From NCBI GenBank assembly GCA_020633325.1, contig JACKDX010000002.1, positions 186,001-250,000 on the forward strand: DNA of 64,000 nt. The letters are read 5' to 3'. The first letter of the stretch is position 1; the number at the start of each line of letters is the position of its first letter. Positions 26,197-35,023 of this stretch are shown here, one piece after another. The translations under genes and the position numbers were made by a program. The stretch comes from Myxococcales bacterium. Its GTDB lineage: Bacteria > Myxococcota_A > Polyangia > Polyangiales > GCA-016699535. The notes below the pieces were generated by a model that saw nothing but the letters and a program-made list of their open reading frames with translations, searched no databases and was not told where the DNA came from.

Positions 26197-27552
26197 ATGC
26201 ATGTGACAGTCGTAGGAGCGGGCTTGGCGGGGTGTGAATGCGCGTGGCAACTGGCCAGGCGGCATATCGATGTGACCATCGTAGAACAAAAGCCCAGCAA
26301 GCGCACCCCGGCCCAGCAAAGCGACCGTTTCGCGGAACTCGTTTGCTCGAACTCCTTCCGAGGCGAAGCGCTCAGCAATGCGGTGGGTCTGCTCAAAGAA
26401 GAGATGCGCCGCATGGGCTCGCTGATCATGATGTGCGCGGATCAAACGCGCGTACCTGCCGGCGGCGCATTGGCGGTGGACCGCGAACGGTTTTCATCCG
26501 AAGTGACACGGCGCATCGAAAGCCACCCTCGTATCTCGGTCATGCATACAGAGGCGGCTTTCATACCCGAAGATCGCCCAGCCGTGATTGCGACGGGTCC
26601 CTTGACCGCAGATGCGCTCGCTCAGGATCTCGAGCGACGGCTGGGGAGCGCCAGACTGGCATACTACGACGCGATTGCGCCCGTGGTCTTGGCTGACTCG
26701 ATAGACTGGGACAAAGTTTTTCGGGCCTCCCGGTATGATAAGGGAGGCGATGACGCGTATGTGAACTGCCCCATGGACCGCGATCAATATACGGCCTTCA
26801 TAAAGGGTGTTGAGGCATCCGCCAAGGTTTCTGCGCACGCATTTGAGGATGCAAAATACTTTGAGGGGTGTCTGCCCATTGAAGTGATGGTCGCTCGCGG
26901 CGAGTTGACGCTGGCGTATGGACCGATGAAGCCCGTGGGTCTCATCGATCCCCATACGGGGCGCCGTCCCTACGCCGTGGTTCAGCTGCGCCAAGAGGAT
27001 CATGCCGCCACCGCCTATAATCTCGTAGGGTTTCAAACACGTTTAACCTATGCCGAGCAAAAGCAGGTCTTTCGCATGATTCCTGGTCTTGAACAGGCCG
27101 AGTTTGAGCGTCTCGGCAGTGTGCACAGAAACACCTTTGTCGATGCGCCTGAGGTGCTTGATGCCGACCTGAGTGTGCGAGCGATGCCCGACGTCTACTT
27201 GGCGGGGCAGATCACCGGCGTTGAGGGGTACGTGGAAAGCGCCGCTTGCGGTTTGATCATTGGCACCGTATTGGCGCTGAAGCACCATCATCGTGCACCC
27301 GTCTTGCCGCCAAAGACGACGGCACTTGGCGCGCTTGTGACGCACTTACAATCGTCGCGTTCACCTTATCAGCCTTCGAACGTCGTCTGGAGCCTGTTTC
27401 CGCCACTTGATGATGCACCGCGGCTGAAAAAGCGGGCGCGGCATGAGGCCTTGGCGGCGCGCGCCCTAAAGACGCTCACGCCCTACGTCACCGAGGTTTC
27501 GGTGGATGGCGCCGGGGTGGGCGGCATGCCAAAAATGGCAGTTTATTCATGA
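26197..27552 (+). CDS. trmFO: Folate-dependent tRNA (uracil-5-)-methyltransferase TrmFO
   Basis: A 451-residue flavoprotein (formerly Gid) that makes m5U54 in tRNA using methylene-tetrahydrofolate. Seen: the FAD-binding HVTVVGAGLAGCECAWQLA at the N-terminus, FAELVCSNSFRGEA with the catalytic-region Cys, YFEGCLPIEVMVARG, VQLRQEDHAATAYNLVGFQT (in part) and the FAD-pyrophosphate motif YLAGQITGVEGYVESAA. ATG 26197 gives the family N-terminus; in-frame ATGs at 26161 and 26179 would overlap dus. TrmFO between topA and xerC is the order seen in Firmicutes. Confidence 0.96.
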   Translation: MHVTVVGAGLAGCECAWQLARRHIDVTIVEQKPSKRTPAQQSDRFAELVCSNSFRGEALSNAVGLLKEEMRRMGSLIMMCADQTRVPAGGALAVDRERFSSEVTRRIESHPRISVMHTEAAFIPEDRPAVIATGPLTADALAQDLERRLGSARLAYYDAIAPVVLADSIDWDKVFRASRYDKGGDDAYVNCPMDRDQYTAFIKGVEASAKVSAHAFEDAKYFEGCLPIEVMVARGELTLAYGPMKPVGLIDPHTGRRPYAVVQLRQEDHAATAYNLVGFQTRLTYAEQKQVFRMIPGLEQAEFERLGSVHRNTFVDAPEVLDADLSVRAMPDVYLAGQITGVEGYVESAACGLIIGTVLALKHHHRAPVLPPKTTALGALVTHLQSSRSPYQPSNVVWSLFPPLDDAPRLKKRARHEALAARALKTLTPYVTEVSVDGAGVGGMPKMAVYS

Positions 27553-27597
27553 AAAAATGACAAAGATGTCGGGTTTTTGACATTTGTATGCCAACCG

Positions 27598-28572
27598 ATG
27601 AAAATAATAGGCGTGCCATCTCGTTCGCAGGCCACACCATGGGCGGAGCAGCTCGCGCTTTATCGGCACTACCTTCATAGTGAGCGGCGCGCAGCCTCAG
27701 GCACGGTGCGGGCGTATATGGCGGAACTTCACGCGCTCGGGACGTTTTTGTCTCAAGAGGGCATGCCGCAAGATGCCTCTCTGCTCGACACGCTCATGTT
27801 GCGGACATACCTGGCATCGCTCTATGGGCACAATGCGCCACGGACGTTGGCTCGCAAGCTCGCGACGATTCGCTCCTTTTACCGTTTTCTGTGCCGTCGC
27901 GGCATTGTACGGCACAACCCTGCGGCCATTCTTCGTAGCCCTAGACTGCCTGCATCACTTCCCGACTTTCTCAGTGTGGAAGATGCCTTGAGGCTCGTCA
28001 CGGCGCCGGGCGATGACACGACACCCAAAGTGCTTCGCGATCGCGCTATCCTGGAGCTCTTTTATGGCAGCGGTATTCGCTTGGCGGAGTTAACAGGCAT
28101 CACGCTCAACGATGTCGATGCACCTAATCAGCGTGTGCGGGTGTGCGGCAAAGGCAACAAAGAACGATGGGTGCCCATGGGCGCACCGTGCCTGAGCGCT
28201 CTTGAACGTTATCTTGGGGTACGCCCAAGGCTGACACACCCCAAGACGCATGCGCAGCATGCCAAGGCGCTGTTTTTAGGAGAGCGGGGAACCGCGCTCG
28301 GGCCTCGGCAGGTCCAGTATCTTTTGCGTCGCTACGGGCTTCTCGCCACGAGTCGAGGGGACTTGCATCCCCACACGCTGAGGCACACATGCGCTACGCA
28401 CTTGCTTGATGCCGGTGCCGATCTGCGCGGAATCCAAGAATTCCTGGGTCATGCCAGTTTAGCCACGACGCAGCGCTATACGCATCTGAGTGTCGATCGA
28501 CTGATGGAGGCATACGATAAAGCTCACCCAACGGCGCATCGGGCCGTTGACAGGGGGCCAGAGGATACTTAG
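27598..28572 (+). CDS. xerC: Tyrosine recombinase XerC
   Basis: A 324-residue site-specific tyrosine recombinase, the likely XerC that resolves chromosome dimers at dif with XerD. All catalytic residues are visible: Arg161 (GSGIRLAEL), Lys185 (GKGNKERWV), His258/Arg261 (HPHTLRHTCATHLL), His284 (LGHASLATTQRYTHLS) and nucleophile Tyr293. The N-terminal SAM-like DNA-binding domain spans about 15-105. ATG 27598 was chosen over an upstream TTG. Its place between trmFO and hslV, and not beside repeats or att sites, supports the housekeeping role rather than an element integrase. Confidence 0.93.
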   Translation: MKIIGVPSRSQATPWAEQLALYRHYLHSERRAASGTVRAYMAELHALGTFLSQEGMPQDASLLDTLMLRTYLASLYGHNAPRTLARKLATIRSFYRFLCRRGIVRHNPAAILRSPRLPASLPDFLSVEDALRLVTAPGDDTTPKVLRDRAILELFYGSGIRLAELTGITLNDVDAPNQRVRVCGKGNKERWVPMGAPCLSALERYLGVRPRLTHPKTHAQHAKALFLGERGTALGPRQVQYLLRRYGLLATSRGDLHPHTLRHTCATHLLDAGADLRGIQEFLGHASLATTQRYTHLSVDRLMEAYDKAHPTAHRAVDRGPEDT

Positions 28573-28584
28573 GTTCCTTGGACT

Positions 28585-29151
28585 TTGCCTTACGTTCCAC
28601 CATTTCAGTCTCCTCAGGTGATACGCTCAACGACGATCGTCGCGGTGCGCCGTGACAAGAAGGCCGCTATGGCTGGCGATGGGCAAGTTTCTCACGGTCA
28701 GACCGTGCTAAAGACAACAGCCAAGAAGGTTCGCCTTCTCTCAGATGGCAAGGTCGTGGCCGGCTTCGCCGGTGCCACCGCTGATGCCTTCACCTTGCTC
28801 GATCGTTTTGAGGCGAAGTTCGAGCAGTATCGAGGCTCGCTCTCCCGGGCGTCAGTCGAGCTTGCCAAGGACTGGCGCACGGATAAGTATTTGCGCCGGT
28901 TGGAAGCGATGATGATCGTCATGGACAAAGAGATGACACTGCTTCTCAGTGGCACAGGTGACGTCATCGAGCCCGACGAAGGCGTGATCGCCATTGGTTC
29001 CGGTGGGCCATACGCCCTTTCTGCTGCGCGCGCCCTCATGCGGCATACCGAAATGGACGCCAAGCATGTCGCAACCGAGGCACTTCGCATCGCCTCGGAA
29101 ATATGCGTCTACACCAACAGTGAGATCGTGATTGAGGAACTCGAAGCATGA
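28585..29151 (+). CDS. hslV: ATP-dependent protease subunit HslV (ClpQ)
   Basis: A 188-residue peptidase subunit that forms the double hexamer proteolytic core capped by HslU. The mature N-terminal nucleophile is the Thr of S/TTIVAVRRDKKAAMAGDGQ, with the conserved GDGQVSHGQTVLK and IGSGGPYALSAARALM. From a TTG start at 28585 the propeptide would be 15 residues, longer than usual; a GTG at 28618 would give a 4-residue propeptide (MIRS) nearer the family norm. Neither has a strong Shine-Dalgarno. It overlaps hslU by 4 bp (ATGA). Confidence 0.94.
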   Translation: MPYVPPFQSPQVIRSTTIVAVRRDKKAAMAGDGQVSHGQTVLKTTAKKVRLLSDGKVVAGFAGATADAFTLLDRFEAKFEQYRGSLSRASVELAKDWRTDKYLRRLEAMMIVMDKEMTLLLSGTGDVIEPDEGVIAIGSGGPYALSAARALMRHTEMDAKHVATEALRIASEICVYTNSEIVIEELEA

Positions 29152-30545
29152 GTTTGGAGCCCCGTAACTTTACGCCGCGTGAAATCGTCGGTGAGCTGGA
29201 TCGCTATATCATTGGCCAGCAGCGCGCGAAACGTGCCGTCGCAGTGGCGCTGCGCAATCGTTGGCGGCGCCAACAGGTGCCGCCAGATCTCCGGGACGAG
29301 ATTGCGCCCAAAAATATCATCATGATCGGTCCCACAGGCGTCGGAAAAACCGAAATCGCCCGGCGTTTGGCCAAACTTGCCCGTGCCCCCTTCATCAAGG
29401 TTGAGGCTTCTAAGTTCACCGAAGTGGGCTATGTCGGCCGCGATGTCGAATCCATGATTCGAGATTTGGTGCAGCTTGCTGTGCAGATGGTTCGTGACGA
29501 GGAGCTTGAGGCTGTACGCACGCGCGCCCAGGAAAATGCCGAAGAACGTCTGGTGCGACTGATTGGGGGCGTAAACGCTCCTGGAAAAGCATCCGGCATG
29601 CCGACGGCCTTCGGTCCGTTTGCCGTCAGGCCTCCCGAGGCGCAACCGGCGCTATCCCAAGACCGTGCGGAGGAGATTCGAAAGAAACTGCGTGCAGGCG
29701 AGTACAATAACGCAAGCGTCAAGCTGGATGTGCCCGACCAGGGTGCCCTGCCCATGATGACGGTCATGGGAGGAGGGGGGCGTGACGACATGGAAATGAA
29801 CTTGCGGGAGATGTTTAGCCAGTTGCCTGGATTCGGAGGCCGCACCAAAAAACGCGAGGTGCAGGTTCCTGATGCCCAAAAAATCTTAGAGACCGAAGAG
29901 GCGCAGAAGCTGGTCGAAATGGACAAAGTGCAACGCTTGGCGGTGGAACGCACGGAACAGACGGGAATCATATTTTTGGACGAAATCGATAAAATCGCAG
30001 GCCGGCAGTTGGCCGGAGGTCCGGATGTATCTCGTGAAGGTGTCCAGCGCGATTTGTTACCCGTGGTAGAAGGCTCCACCGTCAACACCAAATATGGCGC
30101 GGTGCGTACGGATCACATTTTGTTTGTGGCCGCGGGCGCTTTTCATGTCAGCAAAGTCTCGGATTTGATTCCCGAGCTTCAAGGGCGATTTCCCATTCGT
30201 GTGGAATTGGACTCCTTAGAAAAGCAGGACTTCGTCCGCATTCTCACCGAACCCAAAAACGCGCTCACTCGGCAGTACGAGGCGCTGTTGGGCACGGAGG
30301 GTATCGAGCTTTCATTTGCCACAGATGCCATCGAGTCCATTGCGCACTATGCCGCTCTGGCCAACCAACGTGCCGAGAACATCGGTGCGCGCCGCTTGCA
30401 TGCTGTCATGGAAGCTTTGCTGGAGGAGTTATCGTTCACCGCGCCTGAACGTTCTGACAAGCGTTTCCACATCGACGCTCATCAGGTGAAGACCGTACTT
30501 GAACCGATCATGTCGGACGAGGATCTCGCGCGCTACATCCTGTAG
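29148..30545 (+). CDS. hslU: ATP-dependent protease ATPase subunit HslU (ClpY)
   Basis: A 465-residue AAA+ unfoldase that feeds proteins to HslV. Seen: FTPREIVGELDRYIIGQQRA at the N-terminus, Walker A GPTGVGKTE (61-69), the pore-loop segment KFTEVGYVGRDVES, the I-domain (about 110-240), Walker B GIIFLDEIDKIA (about residue 270), and sensor 2 around NIGARRLHAVMEALLEE, with the C-terminal tail ARYIL that inserts into HslV. It ends 5 bp from the convergent lipoprotein gene. Confidence 0.97.
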   Translation: MSLEPRNFTPREIVGELDRYIIGQQRAKRAVAVALRNRWRRQQVPPDLRDEIAPKNIIMIGPTGVGKTEIARRLAKLARAPFIKVEASKFTEVGYVGRDVESMIRDLVQLAVQMVRDEELEAVRTRAQENAEERLVRLIGGVNAPGKASGMPTAFGPFAVRPPEAQPALSQDRAEEIRKKLRAGEYNNASVKLDVPDQGALPMMTVMGGGGRDDMEMNLREMFSQLPGFGGRTKKREVQVPDAQKILETEEAQKLVEMDKVQRLAVERTEQTGIIFLDEIDKIAGRQLAGGPDVSREGVQRDLLPVVEGSTVNTKYGAVRTDHILFVAAGAFHVSKVSDLIPELQGRFPIRVELDSLEKQDFVRILTEPKNALTRQYEALLGTEGIELSFATDAIESIAHYAALANQRAENIGARRLHAVMEALLEELSFTAPERSDKRFHIDAHQVKTVLEPIMSDEDLARYIL

Positions 30546-30550
30546 TTGCA

Positions 30551-31195
30551 TCAAGGGTCGCACGTGGCATCGCTACAAGAGGCGGCCGGCGCGTTACATT
30601 CAAGCGGCACAAGGCAGCATGACCATGTCTTACAGGAGTCTGAAAACCCCGATCCGAGATCGAAGGCGCTGCTGGGGCAACTTGCTTGGCACAAGTAGTG
30701 CTTTTGCTGAGAGGCGGTTTTACACAGCGTGCCATAGCCTGCCGGGTATCCCAAACACTTGAGCATTTCATTGATATGACAGGCGCAAGTATTTTCGGTA
30801 GTGCACTTTGCTTGAGCCTGCTCGATGCAGTTCGGCTCATTCCCGCCGTCTTTTCCGGCGTCTTTTCCGGCGTCGGGTAGACTTGCATCGGCTTGTACGC
30901 CGGCATCCACCTGCGGCAAGGTGCAGTGTTCTCCCTCAGGAGACGGCTCGCAGCCTGTGATCTGCCCGCCGCGGCAGTTGTGGTAACCGACGGGGCAACC
31001 GTTCTCGTCCACGCCCCCGCATGGACCCTGGGCGGGGTCCCGACGGTCCGTTTCGTCAATGAGCCCATCCCCGTCCTCATCGCCGCCGCCGCAGACTTCG
31101 TAAGGATCCTCCGGGCCGCCGTCGCGGTTGCCCTTGCCGGGAGTAGCGCACCCCAACAAGGACAGCACTGAAACCAAAATAAGCAACGAGCGCAT
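30551..31195 (-). CDS. Cys-rich, Asp/Gly-rich secreted lipoprotein
   Basis: A 214-residue predicted lipoprotein: signal with lipobox LLGC (Cys16), then VCGGGDEDGDGLIDE, which has the acidic DxDGDGxxD spacing of a calcium-binding loop, a low-complexity DAGKDAGKDGG linker (about 105-115) and a C-terminal domain with many Cys residues (for example CTTENTCACHINEMLKC and CQASC). About 20 Cys after the signal suggest a disulfide-bonded extracellular domain. Such DAG/DGG-linked Cys-rich lipoproteins are frequent in myxobacteria; no function is known. It follows the lytic transglycosylase gene after 55 bp. Confidence 0.75.
   Translation of the reverse strand: MRSLLILVSVLSLLGCATPGKGNRDGGPEDPYEVCGGGDEDGDGLIDETDRRDPAQGPCGGVDENGCPVGYHNCRGGQITGCEPSPEGEHCTLPQVDAGVQADASLPDAGKDAGKDGGNEPNCIEQAQAKCTTENTCACHINEMLKCLGYPAGYGTLCKTASQQKHYLCQASCPSSAFDLGSGFSDSCKTWSCCLVPLECNAPAASCSDATCDP
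30847..30877. repeat. Short tandem repeat in the Cys-rich lipoprotein gene
   Basis: CGTCTTTTCCGG occurs twice in tandem (30847-30858, 30859-30870) followed by a partial CGTCGGG. On the minus strand it encodes the DAGK repeats of the linker. The 12-bp unit could expand or contract in frame. Confidence 0.7.
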
Positions 31196-31250
31196 GAGGG
31201 TTAAGCGTAGCGCATTACGCCTGGACGCGCATCTTCGCGCAAAAGGCGCG

Positions 31251-33632
31251 CTAAAATGCCACGTTGTCCATTTGCATTTTTGGCAACGCTGTAACCAGAG
31301 TCACCATGGGCAGCCCTTGCTCGGCTCGGTACTGCGCATAGTGGGTGAGCACACGCCGAACATAGCGATGGGTCTGCTCGAAAGGGATATGCTCCAAGAA
31401 CACGTCGAGCGGCATGGAATCCGGATAAAGCGCCAGCCATTTGCGCACATTGTGGGGCCCGCCATTGTAGGCAGCAATGGCTAATGGGAGCACGCCGTCA
31501 AACCGCCGTAATAACGAAGCCAAGTACCACGCCGCAAATCGGATATTGGTATTCGGATCGAGCAAATCGGTGCTGACGAAGTCTTCTTGGCCCATCTTCT
31601 GTGCGATGAGAGCACCAGTGCGCGGCATGATTTGCATCAAGCCCATGGCGCCTGCATAGGAAACGATGCGCTTTTGGTACACACTTTCAACACGCATGAC
31701 GGCAAGCAACAAGTTAGGGTCGAGGCCTTGCTCCTTGGCGATAGCACGAACGGCTTCCTGATGGGGCCTCGGCAATCCCGCAAGGCTCTGCCAGCCTGCC
31801 AAGCCGATTGCAGTGCCGAAGTCACCCAGCGCGACACATACGTTTGCGATTTTCTGGCGCTCTCGGAGACTGAGCTCTCGACGTTGATGGCGCACCTTGG
31901 GGCTCGGCAAGGGCATCCGGATCGCGCGCCCTTTGTAAACCGATGCCAGTCCAGCGCGAGGCGTCGTGCGTCCCGTGGCCGCGCGCCAGGCAAGATAGGT
32001 TTCATGCAATTCGTCGCTGGCCTCACTGTATTGGCCAAGTGCGACAAGGATCCAGGCACGCTTGAGCCAGGGATAGGCATCGCTGTATACGCCGGCAATA
32101 TCGCGTAATCCAGGCCCTAGCTGTTTGAGAGTGGGGGAGGTCTCTTTTCGCGGAGGCGGCGGTACGTAGAAAGAGGCGTTGCTTAGCCATGGGGCGGTTT
32201 GGGAGCGGATCGATGTATGCGCGCCCGAGCGAGACGTCCCCTCCTGAAGTTGGCCAAGGCGGAGCTTCGACCACATGCGGTAGTAGGGCAACGTGCCCTT
32301 GTCCGTTTGCACAAGGTCTCTAAACGCGGCTTGCGCTTCCTCTAACTTGCCGAGCCGTTCAAGGGCGCGGGCGTAGTGATAGCGGGCGCCAATGCCGTAT
32401 GTGCCATCAGTCAAAAGTGGGCTGAGCGCTTCGATGAGGAGATCATCGCCAACAACACCCGCAGCGAGCATGGCCACATCGAAACGAAATCCAGGAAGTA
32501 CTCGGTGGCGGCTCTTCAAGATGGCGTTAAGGACGTCTTCCGCAGGGGTCTTTAGTGCCGCCTGCGCGGCGATAGTCATCACACCTTTGAGCTGTAGGAG
32601 ACTGAGGCGCGCATAGCTGCGGCGTCGTAATATGCGCTCGATACGTGCGAGCGCCTCGGCCTTCGGATCTGGCGCTGGCTTGGTGAGGGTGCGGGAGCTC
32701 GATGGGGCTGAAGCGGAACCTAAAGCCGCTTGCGCGCGAACTAAAAGCGCGTGCGATTCGTTGCTCCCGCCATCCCGGCGTGCCAATCGGACTGCAAGTT
32801 CGAGTAGATCGAGCTCTGCGCGGCGGCTGAGAGATGCGCTGAGGAGTTGACCGATCTCTTCTCGGGCAAGCTCAAAGGGACCGCTGTCCACAAGCCGAGA
32901 TGCGCGGGCCATCCTTTGAACGATGCTGTAGTTGCGCACCACCTGACCTTGAGATTGGAGTGCGGCTATCCGCTGCCGGGCCCGCTCGGCAGGGGGGCTT
33001 CCTGGATGCATCAAATCAATCGCGCGATATTCATTGAGCGCGCCTCTGAGGTCGTTCCAATGCTCTTTGGCAAGTCCAAGCTCGAACTTTAAGTATAAAG
33101 CTTCGGGAAGATTGGGATAATGCTTAAGTAGTTTGTCGAGAGCCAACGCTGCATGCTTGTCTTTACCCAACAACAAGCAGCGGACTTCGCCCACCCGGCT
33201 CTTGGCCACGATCGTCGTTTCAGGGCTCTTGAGGGCAAGCGCAAATGCTCGGCACGCCTCCTCTGGCATGCCTTCCTTCAAGAGCAGCTCCGCGCGCTCA
33301 AGTGCAAAACGATCCTTGATCTCGGGCAGCGTCCACTCCAAAACGCCAAGCTCAAGCCGCGCCAGGTTATACTCATGTTGCTGCTCATAAGCCCTGGCAG
33401 CGCTCAAGGCTCTCTCTGCCGCATCAAGTCGCGCATCAAAGCTAGCGCTCGTCGGTCCTTCTTGGCTGCCGGGGATGGCCGTGCACATCAACAGAGCCGC
33501 GCCTCCCGGCAGCTTAATGGGCGCTTCGGGCGCTATCGCGCAAAGAGGCGCTTGGGAAGGGTAGGCAGCTACGTGCCCCACAAGGCATAGGCAGCCTGCG
33601 GACCAGCATCCGATCCAGATGAGAAAACGCAC
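31251..33632 (-). CDS. Soluble lytic murein transglycosylase (Slt-type) with TPR-rich N-terminus
   Basis: About 793 residues. A signal peptide (VRFLIWIGCWSAGCLCLVGHVAA) leads to a long alpha-helical, TPR-like region rich in Ala/Leu/Arg (about 60-590) and a C-terminal goose-lysozyme-type SLT domain: LLLAVMRVESVYQKR with the catalytic Glu, SYAGAMGLMQIMPRTG, NIRFAAWYLASLLRR, LPLAIAAYNGGPHNV and IPFEQTHRYVRRVL. It cleaves peptidoglycan to 1,6-anhydro-muropeptides in the periplasm. GTG at 33632 gives a proper signal peptide; the frame is open to a TTG at 33689. Two small hairpins without a T-run (31205-31220 and 31236-31250) follow the stop. It lies downstream of proS, same strand. Confidence 0.9.
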   Translation of the reverse strand: MRFLIWIGCWSAGCLCLVGHVAAYPSQAPLCAIAPEAPIKLPGGAALLMCTAIPGSQEGPTSASFDARLDAAERALSAARAYEQQHEYNLARLELGVLEWTLPEIKDRFALERAELLLKEGMPEEACRAFALALKSPETTIVAKSRVGEVRCLLLGKDKHAALALDKLLKHYPNLPEALYLKFELGLAKEHWNDLRGALNEYRAIDLMHPGSPPAERARQRIAALQSQGQVVRNYSIVQRMARASRLVDSGPFELAREEIGQLLSASLSRRAELDLLELAVRLARRDGGSNESHALLVRAQAALGSASAPSSSRTLTKPAPDPKAEALARIERILRRRSYARLSLLQLKGVMTIAAQAALKTPAEDVLNAILKSRHRVLPGFRFDVAMLAAGVVGDDLLIEALSPLLTDGTYGIGARYHYARALERLGKLEEAQAAFRDLVQTDKGTLPYYRMWSKLRLGQLQEGTSRSGAHTSIRSQTAPWLSNASFYVPPPPRKETSPTLKQLGPGLRDIAGVYSDAYPWLKRAWILVALGQYSEASDELHETYLAWRAATGRTTPRAGLASVYKGRAIRMPLPSPKVRHQRRELSLRERQKIANVCVALGDFGTAIGLAGWQSLAGLPRPHQEAVRAIAKEQGLDPNLLLAVMRVESVYQKRIVSYAGAMGLMQIMPRTGALIAQKMGQEDFVSTDLLDPNTNIRFAAWYLASLLRRFDGVLPLAIAAYNGGPHNVRKWLALYPDSMPLDVFLEHIPFEQTHRYVRRVLTHYAQYRAEQGLPMVTLVTALPKMQMDNVAF

Positions 33633-33742
33633 CCTATTATAATGCAGGATTTGTGCGTAACGCGCAAAAATTCCCGTGTCATTGTACAATGCTTAAGACC
33701 GCGGAACTACATAAACCCTGGAATTTAAAGGAGTTTTCGCGG

Positions 33743-35014
33743 TTAGAGGGCCCGTCCCAGCGCGGCGCGGAGATCCCTATGCACATCGGCCACTGGGATG
33801 CGCGATGCCTCTTTGGCGCCTCTCGCCTTGAGTTCCACGGCGCCATCTGCTAGCGCCCGTGCGCCGACGGTCACCCTGAGTGGGATGCCCAGTAAGTCGG
33901 CGTCTTTAAATTTCACCCCGGGTCTCTCGTCCCGGTCATCGAGCAGCACGGTGATGCCCTCAGTTTTGAGTGCGGCATACAAAGTTTCCGAAGCCTCACG
34001 CACCGCCGGCTCAGTTCCTAGTCGACAGATGATGACTTCGTAGGGTGCAAGGCTGAGCGGCCAGATGATGCCGTGTTCATCGTGATGCTGCTCGACCGCG
34101 GCCGCCATCAGACGAGAGATGCCGATGCCGTAGCAACCCATGACCAGAGGTCTGTGCTTGCCAAGTTCATCGAGGAAGAGAGCGCCCATCTTTTCGCTAT
34201 AATGCGTACCTAGCATGAAAATATGCCCGACCTCGATGCCGCGATACGCGGCAAGTGGAGCGCCGCAGGTGGGGCACGGGTCGTTGGCCTTGAGCTTCTG
34301 CGCTTCGGTGACTTCGGTGTTTGCAGCATAGTCGCAGGACTTACACGCTACGATCGCATCTTCGCCCGTGGCAGCGAGCACTTGAAACTCCGCGCTTCCC
34401 GAGCCACCCATACTGCCGCTGTCCGCGGTGACCACGCGGAAGTCGAGGCCCATGCGGGTGAAGATCTCATGATAGGCTGAGCGCATGCTTGCGTAGCTTT
34501 TCTCTGCACTCGCGTGATCAGGATCAAATGAATACGCATCTTTCATGAGAAACTCGCGTCCGCGTAACAGTCCTGCACGCGGCCGTGGTTCGTCGCGATA
34601 CTTGGTCTGAATTTGGTAGAGGATAACCGGAAGCTGTTTGTAGCTACGGAGCTCACGCCGAGCCAAATCCGTGATCACTTCTTCGTGGGTGGGCGCTAGC
34701 ACGTAAGGAGCACCGGTCCGGTCAGGAAAGCGAAGAAGGATGTCGCCAAACCCCTCGTAGCGGCCGGACTCCTGATAATAACTTGCCGGCACCAACCCCG
34801 GTAAGAGAAGCTCTTGGGCACCTGCGTTGTTCATTGCGTCGCGTACCAGGCGGCTGATACGTTCAAGTACCCGCAGTCCCAATGGCAGAAGCTCGTAAAT
34901 GCCGGCGCCCACCATGCGGATATAACCTCCACGCAGCAACAAAATATGTGAGGGCGTTTGCGCGTCCTTAGGAGACTCTTTAAGTGTCGGAATGAATGCA
35001 GATGAGTAACGCAT
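33743..35014 (-). CDS. proS: Prolyl-tRNA synthetase, short form lacking the INS editing domain
   Basis: A 423-residue class II aminoacyl-tRNA synthetase. Seen: motif 1 region GGYIRMVGAGIYELLPLGLRV (in part), motif 2 TKYRDEPRPRAGLLRGREF, motif 3 MGCYGIGISRLM and a C-terminal anticodon-binding domain ending near 423. Typical bacterial ProRS has about 570 residues with a 180-residue INS editing domain between motifs 2 and 3. Here CKSCDYAANTEV is followed after about 12 residues by CPTCGAPLAAYRGIEVGHIF, the sequence that normally flanks INS, so the editing insert is missing. Correction of Ala-tRNAPro would then need a separate YbaK/ProX-type protein. It follows purS by 9 bp. Confidence 0.95.
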   Translation of the reverse strand: MRYSSAFIPTLKESPKDAQTPSHILLLRGGYIRMVGAGIYELLPLGLRVLERISRLVRDAMNNAGAQELLLPGLVPASYYQESGRYEGFGDILLRFPDRTGAPYVLAPTHEEVITDLARRELRSYKQLPVILYQIQTKYRDEPRPRAGLLRGREFLMKDAYSFDPDHASAEKSYASMRSAYHEIFTRMGLDFRVVTADSGSMGGSGSAEFQVLAATGEDAIVACKSCDYAANTEVTEAQKLKANDPCPTCGAPLAAYRGIEVGHIFMLGTHYSEKMGALFLDELGKHRPLVMGCYGIGISRLMAAAVEQHHDEHGIIWPLSLAPYEVIICRLGTEPAVREASETLYAALKTEGITVLLDDRDERPGVKFKDADLLGIPLRVTVGARALADGAVELKARGAKEASRIPVADVHRDLRAALGRAL

Positions 35015-35023
35015 GAAGAAAGG

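Noticed and set aside
27577..27608. TTGACA followed by an AT-rich segment as a promoter of xerC
   Set aside because: The best -10 (AATAAT) would lie 20 bp away and inside the xerC start, so it is not convincing.
27598..28572. Tyrosine recombinase as a mobile-element integrase
   Set aside because: Its place between trmFO and hslV, and the absence of att repeats or cargo genes, fit housekeeping XerC.
33680..33691. Perfect 12-bp palindrome CATTGTACAATG between proS and slt
   Set aside because: Palindromes with 6-bp arms are expected about sixteen times by chance in 64 kb; there is no second copy nearby.
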